From: CAZUPF01 sp964622035
GTDB lineage: Bacteria > Patescibacteriota > WWE3 > JAUXAW01 > JAYEID01
NCBI GenBank assembly: GCA_964622035.1
Contig: CAZUPF010000019.1
Coordinates: forward strand, 1 to 12,079
DNA: 12,079 bases
Direction of reading: 5' to 3'
Positions within the stretch are counted from its first letter, which is position 1. Each line of letters begins with the position of its first letter. A model generated the notes under the pieces. It worked only from the letters and a program-made list of their open reading frames with translations, was not told the DNA's origin and searched no databases. Below, piece by piece: positions 1-6,016 of the stretch. A program made the position numbers and the translations under genes.

Positions 1-30
1 TTCTTGAAGTTTTTGTTCCTCACCATTCAT
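1..30 (-). CDS. Start of an unidentified minus-strand gene (partial)
   Basis: Ten codons are open from an ATG at 30-28 to the window edge, reading MNGEEQKLQE. The ATG lies 9 nt downstream of a TGG-TATACT extended -10 box, the same arrangement seen at several confident genes in this window. No Shine-Dalgarno sequence is present. Too little of the protein is visible to name it. It could be a chance ATG behind a real promoter. Confidence 0.4.
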   Translation of the reverse strand, partial: MNGEEQKLQE

Positions 31-39
31 AGCGAGCTT

Positions 40-48
40 AGTATACCA
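40..48 (-). promoter_or_regulatory. Extended -10 promoter for the left-edge gene
   Basis: Read on the minus strand, positions 48-40 give TGG followed by TATACT, five of six matches to the -10 consensus with the TGn extension. No good -35 hexamer is seen at 17 nt. Transcription would start within a few bases of the ATG at 30. Confidence 0.45.
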
Positions 49-112
49 AGTTTTGAATAGTGTTTCTTCTCTTTTTCCAAATCCCTCCCCCCTGCTTCTA
101 ATGCTTGGTGGG

Positions 113-152
113 AAAAAGAGAGCTCCGATCCACCAGTGGTGGTTCGGAGCTC
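113..152 (-). terminator. Rho-independent terminator of the 171-1022 unit
   Basis: Positions 120-152 form a near-perfect inverted repeat. The outer arms GAGCTCCGA/TCGGAGCTC pair fully, there is one T-T mismatch (129/143), and the inner arms CCACC/GGTGG close on a three-base loop. On the minus strand the stem is followed by CTCTTTTT (A-run 113-117 on the plus strand). It lies 18 bases after the stop codon of the 171-749 gene. Confidence 0.9.
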
Positions 153-170
153 GGTGCAGACTGGCTTCGC

Positions 171-749
171 CTAGTCAATCCATTTCCACTGATTTAGGTG
201 AAGGTTCCGCGCTCCGCACTCCGGGCAATGGAACCTATGCCAATCGCCGACGTGCTGCTGTGGTGGTCGGCGCACCCGGCCCACCAGTCCTTCCGGCACA
301 TTGTGCATCCCGCCGCTGTAGTGCGGTTCCACGGTTACCCCGCCTTCTGGTGCAGGGGTCTCGCATTCTCCGCACCGCAAGCTCCCCGGCTCCCCCTTGG
401 CATTGACTGGGGCCTTCGCTGGCACTCTTGGGCGGGGGACCTGCTTCAGGATGCGTACGATGAAGATTATGTGCGGCGATCCTTCGACAGTAACCCCTCC
501 TCCAGGGGGGATGATCGCGTAGCTGCCGCGAACCACCTCAAAGCCCTTGGAATCGATAATGGTGGTTTCAGCGTGCGCTCCGTACATGACGCAGAGATCG
601 CTACCCTTTTGAACGGCGGTGGCTATGTGTTGCTCGCCGATTAGCAGGGTAAACCCCTTCTCCCCTCCTTCCGGGCGAAGAGTAACTCCTGGGCTACCGC
701 TCATTGGTTGTACAAGAACAAGGTGTCGAACTCCTTCTCCGGTTTCCAT
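171..749 (-). CDS. Unknown protein with two CxxC zinc knuckles
   Basis: A 192-aa protein I do not recognise. The first hundred residues look like a beta-rich soluble domain with glycine-rich turns (PPGGG at 81-85). The C-terminal half carries two cysteine pairs, C126-x2-C129 and C175-x2-C178 (contexts CGEC and CPEC), which together could bind one zinc ion as a split zinc ribbon. No signal peptide or membrane segment is visible. The ATG at 749 is supported by AAGGAGG seven bases upstream (763-757). The gene is second in a unit with the 72-aa membrane protein gene (54 bp gap), and a strong terminator follows. A plus-strand ORF overlapping it (198-644) lacks such signals. The function is unknown; a nucleic-acid or protein-binding role is only a guess from the knuckles. 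Confidence 0.82.
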   Translation of the reverse strand: METGEGVRHLVLVQPMSGSPGVTLRPEGGEKGFTLLIGEQHIATAVQKGSDLCVMYGAHAETTIIDSKGFEVVRGSYAIIPPGGGVTVEGSPHIIFIVRILKQVPRPRVPAKAPVNAKGEPGSLRCGECETPAPEGGVTVEPHYSGGMHNVPEGLVGRVRRPPQQHVGDWHRFHCPECGARNLHLNQWKWID

Positions 750-803
750 CTCCTAGCCTCCTTCATACTTTCTGATTCAACTTTACTACTCGTTGCCTCT
801 TGC

Positions 804-1022
804 CTAGCTACCTTCTCTCCTTGGGGCGAGCCCCTTCCGCAGTTGAGCAGTTTTCTTCTTTGCCCAGCGGTATAGGTCTTTCCCGAAGTTGTCGATCACT
901 CCGAGTGTGGTGATCGCGATGATAAATAACTGAATCGCCGTTGCCGCGTGACCTTCCCAGAAACAAACGGCCGCTATCACAGCGTAGACGAGCAACAAAG
1001 TCGCCATTTCAATGGCGCTCAT
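804..1022 (-). CDS. Small two-TM membrane protein
   Basis: A 72-aa protein with two hydrophobic segments (about 7-22 and 27-45) followed by a basic tail (KKK at 55-57, then RK and RRE). The tail should face the cytoplasm. It has no recognised family. The ATG at 1022 is preceded by AAGGAGG (1037-1031) at 8 nt; an in-frame ATG five codons later (MATLL) lacks this support. A perfect consensus sigma-70 promoter lies 54 nt upstream. It is the first gene of a unit with the zinc-knuckle gene, so the two products may work together, for example as an anchor plus a soluble partner, but that is inference from context only. Confidence 0.82.
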   Translation of the reverse strand: MSAIEMATLLLVYAVIAAVCFWEGHAATAIQLFIIAITTLGVIDNFGKDLYRWAKKKTAQLRKGLAPRREGS

Positions 1023-1076
1023 TGGGTTTCCCTCCTTCCAGTTTTCTAAGACCCCCGTTGGTAGTCCTGTATGTAG

Positions 1077-1105
1077 ATTATAGGGTTGACCTCGCTCGTT
1101 GTCAA
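1077..1105 (-). promoter_or_regulatory. Perfect consensus sigma-70 promoter for the 1022-171 unit
   Basis: On the minus strand TTGACA (1105-1100) and TATAAT (1082-1077) are separated by exactly 17 bp, so both hexamers match consensus completely. The -35 box is part of an inverted repeat GGTTGAC-N10-GTCAACC (1084-1090 and 1101-1107), which could serve as an operator or be chance. The predicted leader is about 47 nt and ends in a strong Shine-Dalgarno sequence. Confidence 0.9.
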
Positions 1106-1144
1106 CCTTCCTGCGGTAGTCTCACCACACCACATCCCATAAGG

Positions 1145-1174
1145 TTGACGGGGGGGTGCGGGTTTTGCTAGTAT
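1145..1174 (+). promoter_or_regulatory. Promoter for the 1240-1776 gene
   Basis: TTGACG (1145-1150) and TGC-TAGTAT (1166-1174, extended -10) are 18 bp apart, with a run of seven G in the spacer. It diverges from the promoter at 1077-1105, and both -35 boxes sit in the same AAGGTTGAC sequence. Transcription should begin near 1181. That rules against a TTG start at 1186 and favours the ATG at 1240. Confidence 0.75.
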
Positions 1175-1239
1175 TGCAGTAATCATTGGGCAATGGGCCC
1201 AGGGGTTCTAAGAAAGAAAAAAAAGGAAAGGAGAGAAAG

Positions 1240-1776
1240 ATGGGAACCCATACAACAGGTTGGGCGGGGGAGGTTCGGTTAGAACGGGGCGGACCCGGCG
1301 TTGTCTATGTGTACACCCGCATCGCTATCGCGAACAACGCGAAACCACCTGAGGAGGTGCACGTTAATGACATAGCGAATATCGACAAGGGGCGTATTGG
1401 GGAGCACGCTGCAAAGTTTGTGAGGGCGTTGTTCGCGGAATGCGAGTGGTTGGGGCTGGTCAAGGTGATCATTTCTAAGTACCAGCTTACGCTTATCAAG
1501 CGTAAGGCATTCGATTGGCCCCCCCTGCGGAAGGCGGCTTTGGGTGTCCTTTCCGAGTCCTACCTGGACGGGAGGCGCCTTCGGGTAAAATGGCTCGGGA
1601 GTAAGCCGTATCTCCGCGATCGTGTGGTGATTATGGCGATCCTCGCCGGTCTGTGGGCTGTAGTGGTAGCGCTCACGCCCATCCCTGATGCCTACGCGAT
1701 GATCACGGTTGGGGCGGCTTCGTCCGCCCTTACGCTGGTACTACTGTTGCCGTTCTTCAATCTGGATCGCGGTTAG
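1240..1776 (+). CDS. Membrane-anchored protein with an Nfu_N-like domain
   Basis: A 178-aa protein. Residues about 20-107 run strand-helix-strand with an LF-x5-LGLVKV core (65-76), then a strand ending in LIKRKAFDW (85-93) and a further helix. This order, with a hydrophobic strand ending in K followed by xxxW and a closing helix, resembles the Nfu N-terminal domain found at the front of Fe-S scaffold proteins (from memory of the fold, not a search). The catalytic-type CxxC NifU domain is absent. Instead, two TM helices follow (about 129-146 and 151-173), so the domain would be tethered to the membrane. The ATG at 1240 has AAAGGAG (1227-1233) six bases upstream. An in-frame TTG at 1186 would lie within a few bases of the predicted transcript start and code only a lysine-rich leader. 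A terminator follows. Existence of the gene is firm; the domain call is tentative. Confidence 0.8.
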   Translation: MGTHTTGWAGEVRLERGGPGVVYVYTRIAIANNAKPPEEVHVNDIANIDKGRIGEHAAKFVRALFAECEWLGLVKVIISKYQLTLIKRKAFDWPPLRKAALGVLSESYLDGRRLRVKWLGSKPYLRDRVVIMAILAGLWAVVVALTPIPDAYAMITVGAASSALTLVLLLPFFNLDRG

Positions 1777-1796
1777 CGCTTCTCGTTGATTACAGC

Positions 1797-1834
1797 AGGT
1801 CCTTGCACGCTTGCGCGCAAGGACCTTTTCTTTT
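1797..1834 (+). terminator. Rho-independent terminator after the Nfu_N-like gene
   Basis: Perfect 10-bp arms AGGTCCTTGC (1797-1806) and GCAAGGACCT (1817-1826) enclose a 10-nt loop and run into TTTTCTTTTT. It begins 20 bases after the stop codon. Confidence 0.93.
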
Positions 1835-1889
1835 TCCCCAAATCTCACGCTCTGCCCCGCCTGGTCCGTTTGGTTATATGCCCTATAAC

Positions 1890-1918
1890 TTGTAATTTGG
1901 TTACTTTTGATCTATACT
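1890..1918 (+). promoter_or_regulatory. Promoter for the 1989-2863 unit
   Basis: TTGTAA (1890-1895) and TATACT (1913-1918) are spaced by 17 bp. The leader to the ATG at 1989 is about 63 nt and carries a Shine-Dalgarno sequence. It lies directly downstream of the preceding terminator, so this unit is separately expressed. Confidence 0.7.
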
Positions 1919-1988
1919 TCTTTTACGAGAAGGCTAGAAGTTATTCTGGGATAGGAATCCAAGCAGGAATCAGAAAGGGAGGCGAGGT

Positions 1989-2543
1989 ATGACGATAGGG
2001 GACAGGGTTCTGTTTAGCGGGCTCCGGCGCCTGGTGACCAGCGTTGGGATAGCTGTCTTGGCTAACCACATCGGCCTGCCGTTTTGGACGGTATTTGTGG
2101 TGTTTTTAGCCGTTCTGGCGGCTCAGTTGGGTGTTCGTGATCTTCGGCGTTACCGGCTGTGCCAGAAAGTGGCGGAACGGACCGGACTGGGGCTGCACCA
2201 GATTGCGGAGGGGGTATTTGACCTCCGGATGGATCAGCTCCCAGGTGTCGATCACTTGGAGGCGGAGGATTTCCTATGCGAGCTTGATCGGCGAGAGGGA
2301 GTGGGAGAGCGTCGGCGAGTCCGGTCGCTAAGGGATCGTCGCGGCACACTCAGCCTTGTCCTTTTGAGCTTGAGTATGTTGCTACTCCTTCTGGGGATGG
2401 GCTTTAGTAGGACCGCGGATGCCATGCTCATCGCTCGCTACATCAACCCAGGAGGTGTTCCTGAGTACGAAGGGACTCTGGCCGCTGCTCTGCTTTGTTA
2501 TCTAGGGGGCTTTGGGCTTCTCTTCATTGTGGATCGTATATAG
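1989..2543 (+). CDS. Unknown four-TM membrane protein
   Basis: A 184-aa protein with a TM pair near the N-terminus (about 13-29 and 31-48), a charged middle region (50-118, rich in Arg, Glu and Asp) and a second TM pair (about 119-138 and 163-181). With even TM numbers the central part should be cytoplasmic if the N-terminus is. No family is recognised. The segment VFVVFLAVLAAQLGVRDLRR (35-54) resembles the VFVALIAGFGVRELRK segment of the 99-aa protein encoded at 6017-6316, hinting at a shared membrane module. The ATG at 1989 is preceded by GGAGG (1978-1982) at 6 nt. The next gene begins 20 bp after the stop, so the two are probably co-transcribed. Confidence 0.83.
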   Translation: MTIGDRVLFSGLRRLVTSVGIAVLANHIGLPFWTVFVVFLAVLAAQLGVRDLRRYRLCQKVAERTGLGLHQIAEGVFDLRMDQLPGVDHLEAEDFLCELDRREGVGERRRVRSLRDRRGTLSLVLLSLSMLLLLLGMGFSRTADAMLIARYINPGGVPEYEGTLAAALLCYLGGFGLLFIVDRI

Positions 2544-2563
2544 AGTAGAAAGGAGCAAGACGG

Positions 2564-2863
2564 ATGGACGAACGTAAGAAGGTACGGGCACGGCAGCTCA
2601 TTGCCGATCACAGGGAATTTGAGCGGCTAGATAAGAGCGCACGGTCGGGGTGTGATGGGGGGCGGCACCTGGTATGGTTGTGTTGTCCTCGGCATATTGG
2701 GATGGGGCTCATGCTCCAAGATTTGCGCCTCAGGGCGGGGCAGCTCCTACCAAGGAGCTTTTTGGATATCGGATCGGACGGCAATCTTCCGGAGCTTTTG
2801 TCCAGCCCCTGGTTCGCCGCCCTCACCGAGGAACACGAGCTACCCACCTATCAGCCGGAGTAG
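2564..2863 (+). CDS. Small unknown soluble protein
   Basis: A 99-aa protein without membrane segments or signal peptide. The N-terminus is strongly basic (DERKKVRARQL) and helical in character. Cysteines occur at 29, 40 and 41, and the C-terminus is acidic (TEEHELPTYQPE). No family is recognised. The ATG at 2564 has AAAGGAG (2549-2555) eight bases upstream and lies 20 bp after the stop of the four-TM gene. A strong terminator follows, closing the two-gene unit. An ORF in another frame running through it (from 2652) is only the upstream extension of the lycopene-cyclase-domain gene and is not expected to be translated. Confidence 0.75.
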   Translation: MDERKKVRARQLIADHREFERLDKSARSGCDGGRHLVWLCCPRHIGMGLMLQDLRLRAGQLLPRSFLDIGSDGNLPELLSSPWFAALTEEHELPTYQPE

Positions 2864-2890
2864 CTTTCGGAGTAGGAAGGGGGACAATTC

Positions 2891-2929
2891 CCGCCTGGTT
2901 TCTTCACTGGAACCAGGCGGTTCTTTTTT
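2891..2929 (+). terminator. Rho-independent terminator after the 1989-2863 unit
   Basis: Perfect 10-bp arms CCGCCTGGTT (2891-2900) and AACCAGGCGG (2911-2920) with a 10-nt loop, followed by TTCTTTTTT. It starts 27 bases after the stop codon and separates this unit from the next promoter. Confidence 0.95.
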
Positions 2930-2960
2930 AGGGAGGCGGTGGTTTGGCGTTTCCCCACTC

Positions 2961-2969
2961 TGTTACAAT
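2961..2969 (+). promoter_or_regulatory. Extended -10 promoter of a leaderless gene
   Basis: TGT-TACAAT is an extended -10 with five of six matches. No convincing -35 lies at 16-18 bp. Its last base is 6 nt from the GTG at 2976, so transcription should start at or beside that codon. Confidence 0.65.
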
Positions 2970-2975
2970 AGTTCT

Positions 2976-3758
2976 GTGAAGAGGAAAAAGTTGGATTTGT
3001 TGGTAATGATTGGGGTGTGGGGGTTGGTGGCTCTCTATTCCCTGCTCACCCAAGGAACGCCGCTTGGTAAGCCGCTCCTCCTGGGGGCGTTCTACTCGGG
3101 ATTCATTACCCTTTACCTCGGGTGGCGGGAGCCGAAAAATTGGCGCAAGATCACTATGGCGGTCGTCCTCTTTGGGGTCATCTTTCCCTTCTTTCTGGAT
3201 TTCATTGCCGAATTTACCCTAACTTGGTCCACGGTGGTACGGGTTTTTGAGGCCAAAATCTTCGGGGTGGTGCCCGTCGACAATATTTTGGGTTACATGG
3301 TGATGACCCTCGCTACTGTGGTTTTCTATGAGCACTTTCTTGATGATGAGCGGGATCCGCGGATTTCCTCAAATTTAATTTTCGGAGTTGTACCGGGGTT
3401 GGTTGCTGTGGGTCTGCTGCTGGTGATTTATTTTGTCTGCCCAGAGTTACTCCACCAGCGCTATCCCTATTTGTGTTTAGGTTTAGCGGCGATTACCCCG
3501 CCGATTATTTTGGCAAAAGAGAGGCCGAAGCTGATCCGCAAGATGGTTGCGACGGCTGCCTATTTCTTTGTGATGTACTTCATTATCGAACTTTTTGCGG
3601 TTAGCTACGATTGGTGGATTTATACTGGGGATAATTACATTGGTTGGGTTACCATCTTCGGGCGCACTTTCCCCTTTGAGGAATTTTTCTTCTGGATGAT
3701 GTTTTATGCCGCCTCAACAGTTTCTTATTACGAGATTTTCGTTGACGACCTACGGTAG
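2976..3758 (+). CDS. Lycopene cyclase domain membrane protein
   Basis: A 260-aa polytopic protein with about seven to eight TM segments. It has the two-fold layout of the heterodimer/CrtYcd-type lycopene cyclase domain. The second half carries the hallmark PFEE (233-236, in RTFPFEEFFFWMMF). The corresponding spot in the first half reads PVDN (100-103), so one copy has lost the glutamate pair. In carotenoid makers this domain cyclises lycopene ends, but no phytoene synthase, desaturase or other carotenoid gene is visible here. A different isoprenoid substrate, or scavenged lycopene, is possible. Start choice: the GTG at 2976 sits 6 nt after an extended -10, giving a leaderless mRNA; an in-frame ATG at 3006 would cut the first TM segment. 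Upstream in-frame codons lie before the promoter and inside the preceding terminator, so they are not part of the gene. Confidence 0.85.
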   Translation: MKRKKLDLLVMIGVWGLVALYSLLTQGTPLGKPLLLGAFYSGFITLYLGWREPKNWRKITMAVVLFGVIFPFFLDFIAEFTLTWSTVVRVFEAKIFGVVPVDNILGYMVMTLATVVFYEHFLDDERDPRISSNLIFGVVPGLVAVGLLLVIYFVCPELLHQRYPYLCLGLAAITPPIILAKERPKLIRKMVATAAYFFVMYFIIELFAVSYDWWIYTGDNYIGWVTIFGRTFPFEEFFFWMMFYAASTVSYYEIFVDDLR

Positions 3759-3801
3759 GGATAGTGGTTGTGCCTGGCCGGAATTCGCTCTTTATTTTTT
3801 G

Positions 3802-3810
3802 TGCTATGCT
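3802..3810 (+). promoter_or_regulatory. Extended -10 promoter before the 3818 gene
   Basis: TGC-TATGCT (3802-3810) follows a T-rich spacer (3790-3800). The hexamer is a weaker match (four of six). It ends 7 nt before the ATG at 3818. No -35 is evident. Confidence 0.5.
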
Positions 3811-3817
3811 AAAAAAG

Positions 3818-4153
3818 ATGAATATTCCTAAGCCCCAATTTAGACTTTTGGTCATCTTCTTTTTCCTCGCGGTGGGCTACAACCTCTTTACCGGTACTCG
3901 AGATTGGGCAGAACTTTTCGTAAGTAGTGTGGTCGGAGCTGTAACCTTTTTCCTCCTTGAATATTTCCTGTACAGTCTTTATCTTCCTTTCGTTTGGAAA
4001 AAATGGGGCTTTGGCTGGCCGCAAGCCCGGAAAAAGTGGCGCCAGGCCAGCTGGCCGCAGCGCTTGCTAAATCCGCTCTTTTGGCTACTGATTATTACCG
4101 TCGCCAGTGTGTTAGTTCTTCTGCTCAGTTTGATTGGCTCCTCCCTCTCTTGA
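3818..4153 (+). CDS. Small three-TM membrane protein
   Basis: A 111-aa protein of unknown function. Hydrophobic segments lie at about 9-21, 33-56 and 85-108, with an aromatic and basic loop between the second and third (KKWGFGWPQARKKW). I chose the ATG at 3818 because it sits 7 nt behind an extended -10 and would be leaderless. The in-frame ATG at 3806 overlaps that -10 box. Neither has a Shine-Dalgarno sequence. It lies 59 bp after the lycopene-cyclase-domain gene on the same strand and may also be reached by read-through from it. The stop codon is TGA, inside a small hairpin that may act as a terminator. Confidence 0.75.
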   Translation: MNIPKPQFRLLVIFFFLAVGYNLFTGTRDWAELFVSSVVGAVTFFLLEYFLYSLYLPFVWKKWGFGWPQARKKWRQASWPQRLLNPLFWLLIITVASVLVLLLSLIGSSLS

Positions 4154-4170
4154 AGGGGGATTAGTTTTTT
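4142..4170 (+). terminator. Possible terminator overlapping the next promoter
   Basis: A 7-bp stem (4142-4148 with 4154-4160, one G-T pair, 5-nt loop) is followed by TTAG and six T. It contains the TGA stop of the 3818 gene and overlaps the -35 box of the next promoter. The stem is short and the T-run is offset by four bases, so this is moderate evidence. Confidence 0.5.
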
Positions 4171-4178
4171 GTTATTCT
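4150..4178 (+). promoter_or_regulatory. Promoter of the anchored surface protein gene
   Basis: TTGAAG (4150-4155) and TGT-TATTCT (4170-4178) are spaced by 17 bp, with the TGn extension. The -10 ends 9 nt before the ATG at 4188, predicting a leader of zero to four bases. Confidence 0.75.
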
Positions 4179-4187
4179 CAAGCCGTT

Positions 4188-5138
4188 ATGGTTGAAGAAA
4201 TTCCTACCACCTCTCAGCCGCTATCTCAGCCAGAAAGTTCTCAACCTGATGTGGTGGTTATCCCACCCCCGCCGCAGAAGAACCCTTGGAAGACTCTCTT
4301 TCTGGCCCTCTTAGGTCTGGCCCTCGTTGGTGGTGGGATCTTCGCTGGCTACTGGTATTTCATCAAGGGGTCTGAGCAAGTGGAGGAGTCGGTTGCGGAG
4401 GAAGAGGCCACCCCAAGTTCTACAACCGCTTCGCCGTTTTCGCAAATGATCCCGTCACCTCCGGTCGAGGAGCCGGAGATCAACTCCGCATCTGAAACTG
4501 TTTCTGTGGACTCCGAATGGAACCGCTATATCAACCGCCGCCTCGGTTTTTCCATTAAAGTTCCCAAAGAAGTCAGTGGTTCCGGCCCCTGTGATTGGAG
4601 CGAAAAGGATGGTGACCACTCCTACCGACCGGGAAACGCTACTATGATTCCGGTGAAAATATTTGAAGACGGGCACGATGTTTACATTTCTACTGAGTAT
4701 TTTTACCAGCTTACGGGGGAGACTCGGGAGGGCAATCGCTCGTACTACAGCAGCTGTCCGAGGGTAACCAACTCCCTGACCCTACTGAAGGATCCAGATA
4801 ATAGATACTGGGGAGTGATATGGAAGCTCACCTCGCAGGAGGTGGCTAGTGATGCGGAGCTAGAGGCCTTTTTGCAGGAGGAGTACGGGTCTGGGTGCGC
4901 TCTGGGCGCAAAAACGGCTACGGCGCAGAGTGGGGTTTATGATGTAGCTGTTTTGGGTGATGGCAAGACTCCTCCGGAGAGTACCTGTTTCCTCAACTAT
5001 GCATTAGCAGCTAAATATTCTCCGGGTAAGGGTCGGGCGGCAACTTGGGCTCTGGGCCAATCCTATACTTTCTGGAAAGATATGACGGCCGGTGAGAGTT
5101 ACGATGACGAGATGGCCGATAGCTTCCGCTTCGAGTAA
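4188..5138 (+). CDS. Single-pass anchored protein with extracellular Cys domain
   Basis: A 316-aa protein in four parts: a Pro/Ser-rich cytoplasmic N-terminus (1-32, with PPPP at 26-29), one TM helix (about 34-58), an acidic then Ser/Thr/Pro-rich linker (62-106), and an outward-facing domain (110-316). The domain opens with a Y-x-N-x3-LGFSIKVP motif (114-126), a pattern often seen in secreted PsbP-like or related domains of these bacteria. Four cysteines (135, 190, 237, 267) could form two disulfides. Its ligand or function is unknown. The ATG at 4188 is chosen because a -35/-10 pair ends 9 nt upstream; codons before it lie inside the promoter. The gene converges on the AlkD-like gene with a 23-bp gap. 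Confidence 0.82.
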   Translation: MVEEIPTTSQPLSQPESSQPDVVVIPPPPQKNPWKTLFLALLGLALVGGGIFAGYWYFIKGSEQVEESVAEEEATPSSTTASPFSQMIPSPPVEEPEINSASETVSVDSEWNRYINRRLGFSIKVPKEVSGSGPCDWSEKDGDHSYRPGNATMIPVKIFEDGHDVYISTEYFYQLTGETREGNRSYYSSCPRVTNSLTLLKDPDNRYWGVIWKLTSQEVASDAELEAFLQEEYGSGCALGAKTATAQSGVYDVAVLGDGKTPPESTCFLNYALAAKYSPGKGRAATWALGQSYTFWKDMTAGESYDDEMADSFRFE

Positions 5139-5161
5139 ACTTCCCCTAACCTCTCGCCGCC

Positions 5162-5878
5162 CTATTTCTTGAGGTAATGTTGCCGCTTCGGTTCTGGGAA
5201 TTTCTCAATTGCGTAGCGGAGCATGGTGCGGGGCATCTGCCGGTAATACTTTTTTAAGAATTTCTCTTCCTCCTTCTGGTCCGCCTTCCCAACTTCCCGG
5301 AGCATCCAGCCGACGGCTTTGTGGATGAGGTCGTGCTCGTCGGCAAGGAGCATTTCGGTAATTTTCAGTGTGTTCGCAAACTGCCCCTTCTTTATAAAGG
5401 CGTAGGTGGCCAGAATGGCAATGCGTCGTTCCCAGAGATTTTTCGATTTGGCTAGTTTATAAAGAATCTTCCGCTCGGCGGATTTGTTCAGGAGGTAGGC
5501 GCCGATGATTTTCGGGGCCGAACAGTCCACCAAATCCCAATTATTTACGAATTGGGTATTATCGAGGTAAAGTTGGTAGATTTTCTGCTGGCCGAGCGGT
5601 TCGGCCCGATGAAATTGATCAACGAGGATGAATAGCGCCGTCTGGCGGTGGTCGTGAATCTTGCTTTGGAGGAGTTTAAGAACCTCGCCGAGCGGAAGGT
5701 TGCGGTATTTTCGGGCCACTCGTCGTTCGTCGGGAACTTTCACCCCCAGGAAAATATCGCCCTCGCCGTATTCGCCAGGACCGGTTTTAAAAAAGCGAGA
5801 CAGCGTTTTGCCTTGGGGGGAGTCGGCCAAAGCTTTTAATTCGCGCTTAACTTGCGCGGCGCTTACTTTCTCGACCAT
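5162..5878 (-). CDS. alkD: AlkD-type DNA glycosylase (DNA alkylation repair)
   Basis: A 238-aa protein built of HEAT-like helical repeats. The family excises cationic alkylated bases such as 3-methyladenine and 7-methylguanine without flipping the base. The motif FLGVKVPDERRVARKY (43-58) is typical of the family. W114, D118, R152 and W191 match the order and nearly the spacing of the catalytic Trp-Asp-Arg-Trp set of Bacillus cereus AlkD (109, 113, 148, 187, from memory), in the contexts NNWDLVD, WERRIA and AVGWMLREVG. Activity is therefore likely conserved. The start is the ATG at 5878, 6 nt after an extended -10. A TTG two codons upstream directly abuts that -10 box. There is no Shine-Dalgarno sequence, so translation should be leaderless. 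It is divergent from the 6017 unit and convergent with the surface protein gene. Confidence 0.92.
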   Translation of the reverse strand: MVEKVSAAQVKRELKALADSPQGKTLSRFFKTGPGEYGEGDIFLGVKVPDERRVARKYRNLPLGEVLKLLQSKIHDHRQTALFILVDQFHRAEPLGQQKIYQLYLDNTQFVNNWDLVDCSAPKIIGAYLLNKSAERKILYKLAKSKNLWERRIAILATYAFIKKGQFANTLKITEMLLADEHDLIHKAVGWMLREVGKADQKEEEKFLKKYYRQMPRTMLRYAIEKFPEPKRQHYLKK

Positions 5879-5884
5879 GAGCAA

Positions 5885-5893
5885 ATTCTACCA
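5885..5893 (-). promoter_or_regulatory. Extended -10 promoter of alkD
   Basis: Minus-strand TGG-TAGAAT (5893-5885) ends 6 nt before the ATG at 5878. No strong -35 is seen at 17 bp. It predicts a leaderless transcript. Confidence 0.65.
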
Positions 5894-5925
5894 CGATAGC
5901 TCCTGGCTCCTGTTGTCCCATAGGT

Positions 5926-5954
5926 TTGATTTGTCTGCGGACTTGCGGTAGAAT
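5926..5954 (+). promoter_or_regulatory. Promoter of the 6017-6472 unit
   Basis: TTGATT (5926-5931) and TAGAAT (5949-5954) are spaced by 17 bp. The leader to the GTG at 6017 is about 55 nt. It contains the 10-bp palindrome TAAGTACTTA (5980-5989), which could be an operator or chance. Confidence 0.75.
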
Positions 5955-6002
5955 TGGGTCAGCACTTAACAGGATCGGGTAAGTACTTAGGTATTGAGGA
6001 GA

Positions 6003-6013
6003 AAAGGAGGTGA
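6003..6013 (+). promoter_or_regulatory. Full-length Shine-Dalgarno sequence deciding a GTG start
   Basis: AAAGGAGGTGA (6003-6013) is complementary to essentially the whole anti-SD tail of 16S rRNA. It places GTG 6017 six bases after the GGAGG core. It contrasts with the SD-less genes on either side. Confidence 0.85.
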
Positions 6014-6016
6014 GCT

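Noticed and set aside
198..644. 148-aa plus-strand ORF opposite the zinc-knuckle gene
   Set aside because: It has no ribosome site or promoter, while the minus-strand gene over the same bases has a consensus SD, an operon partner and a terminator just past its stop.
1084..1149. Three GGTTGAC copies as attachment-site or CRISPR-like repeats
   Set aside because: Two are -35 boxes of divergent promoters. Spacing is irregular and there are only three copies, so at most this is an operator arrangement.
1786..1992. 68-aa plus-strand ORF between two units
   Set aside because: It contains the 1797-1834 terminator and most of the next promoter and leader. No ribosome site is present.
2652..2975. N-terminal extension giving a 368-aa lycopene-cyclase-domain protein
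   Set aside because: It would start inside another SD-supported gene and run through a strong terminator and the extended -10 box. The residues are not membrane-like and the family does not need them.
4134..4187. Upstream start for the anchored surface protein adding 18 residues
   Set aside because: Those codons overlap the -35, the -10 and the preceding gene's stop. The leaderless ATG at 4188 fits the promoter.
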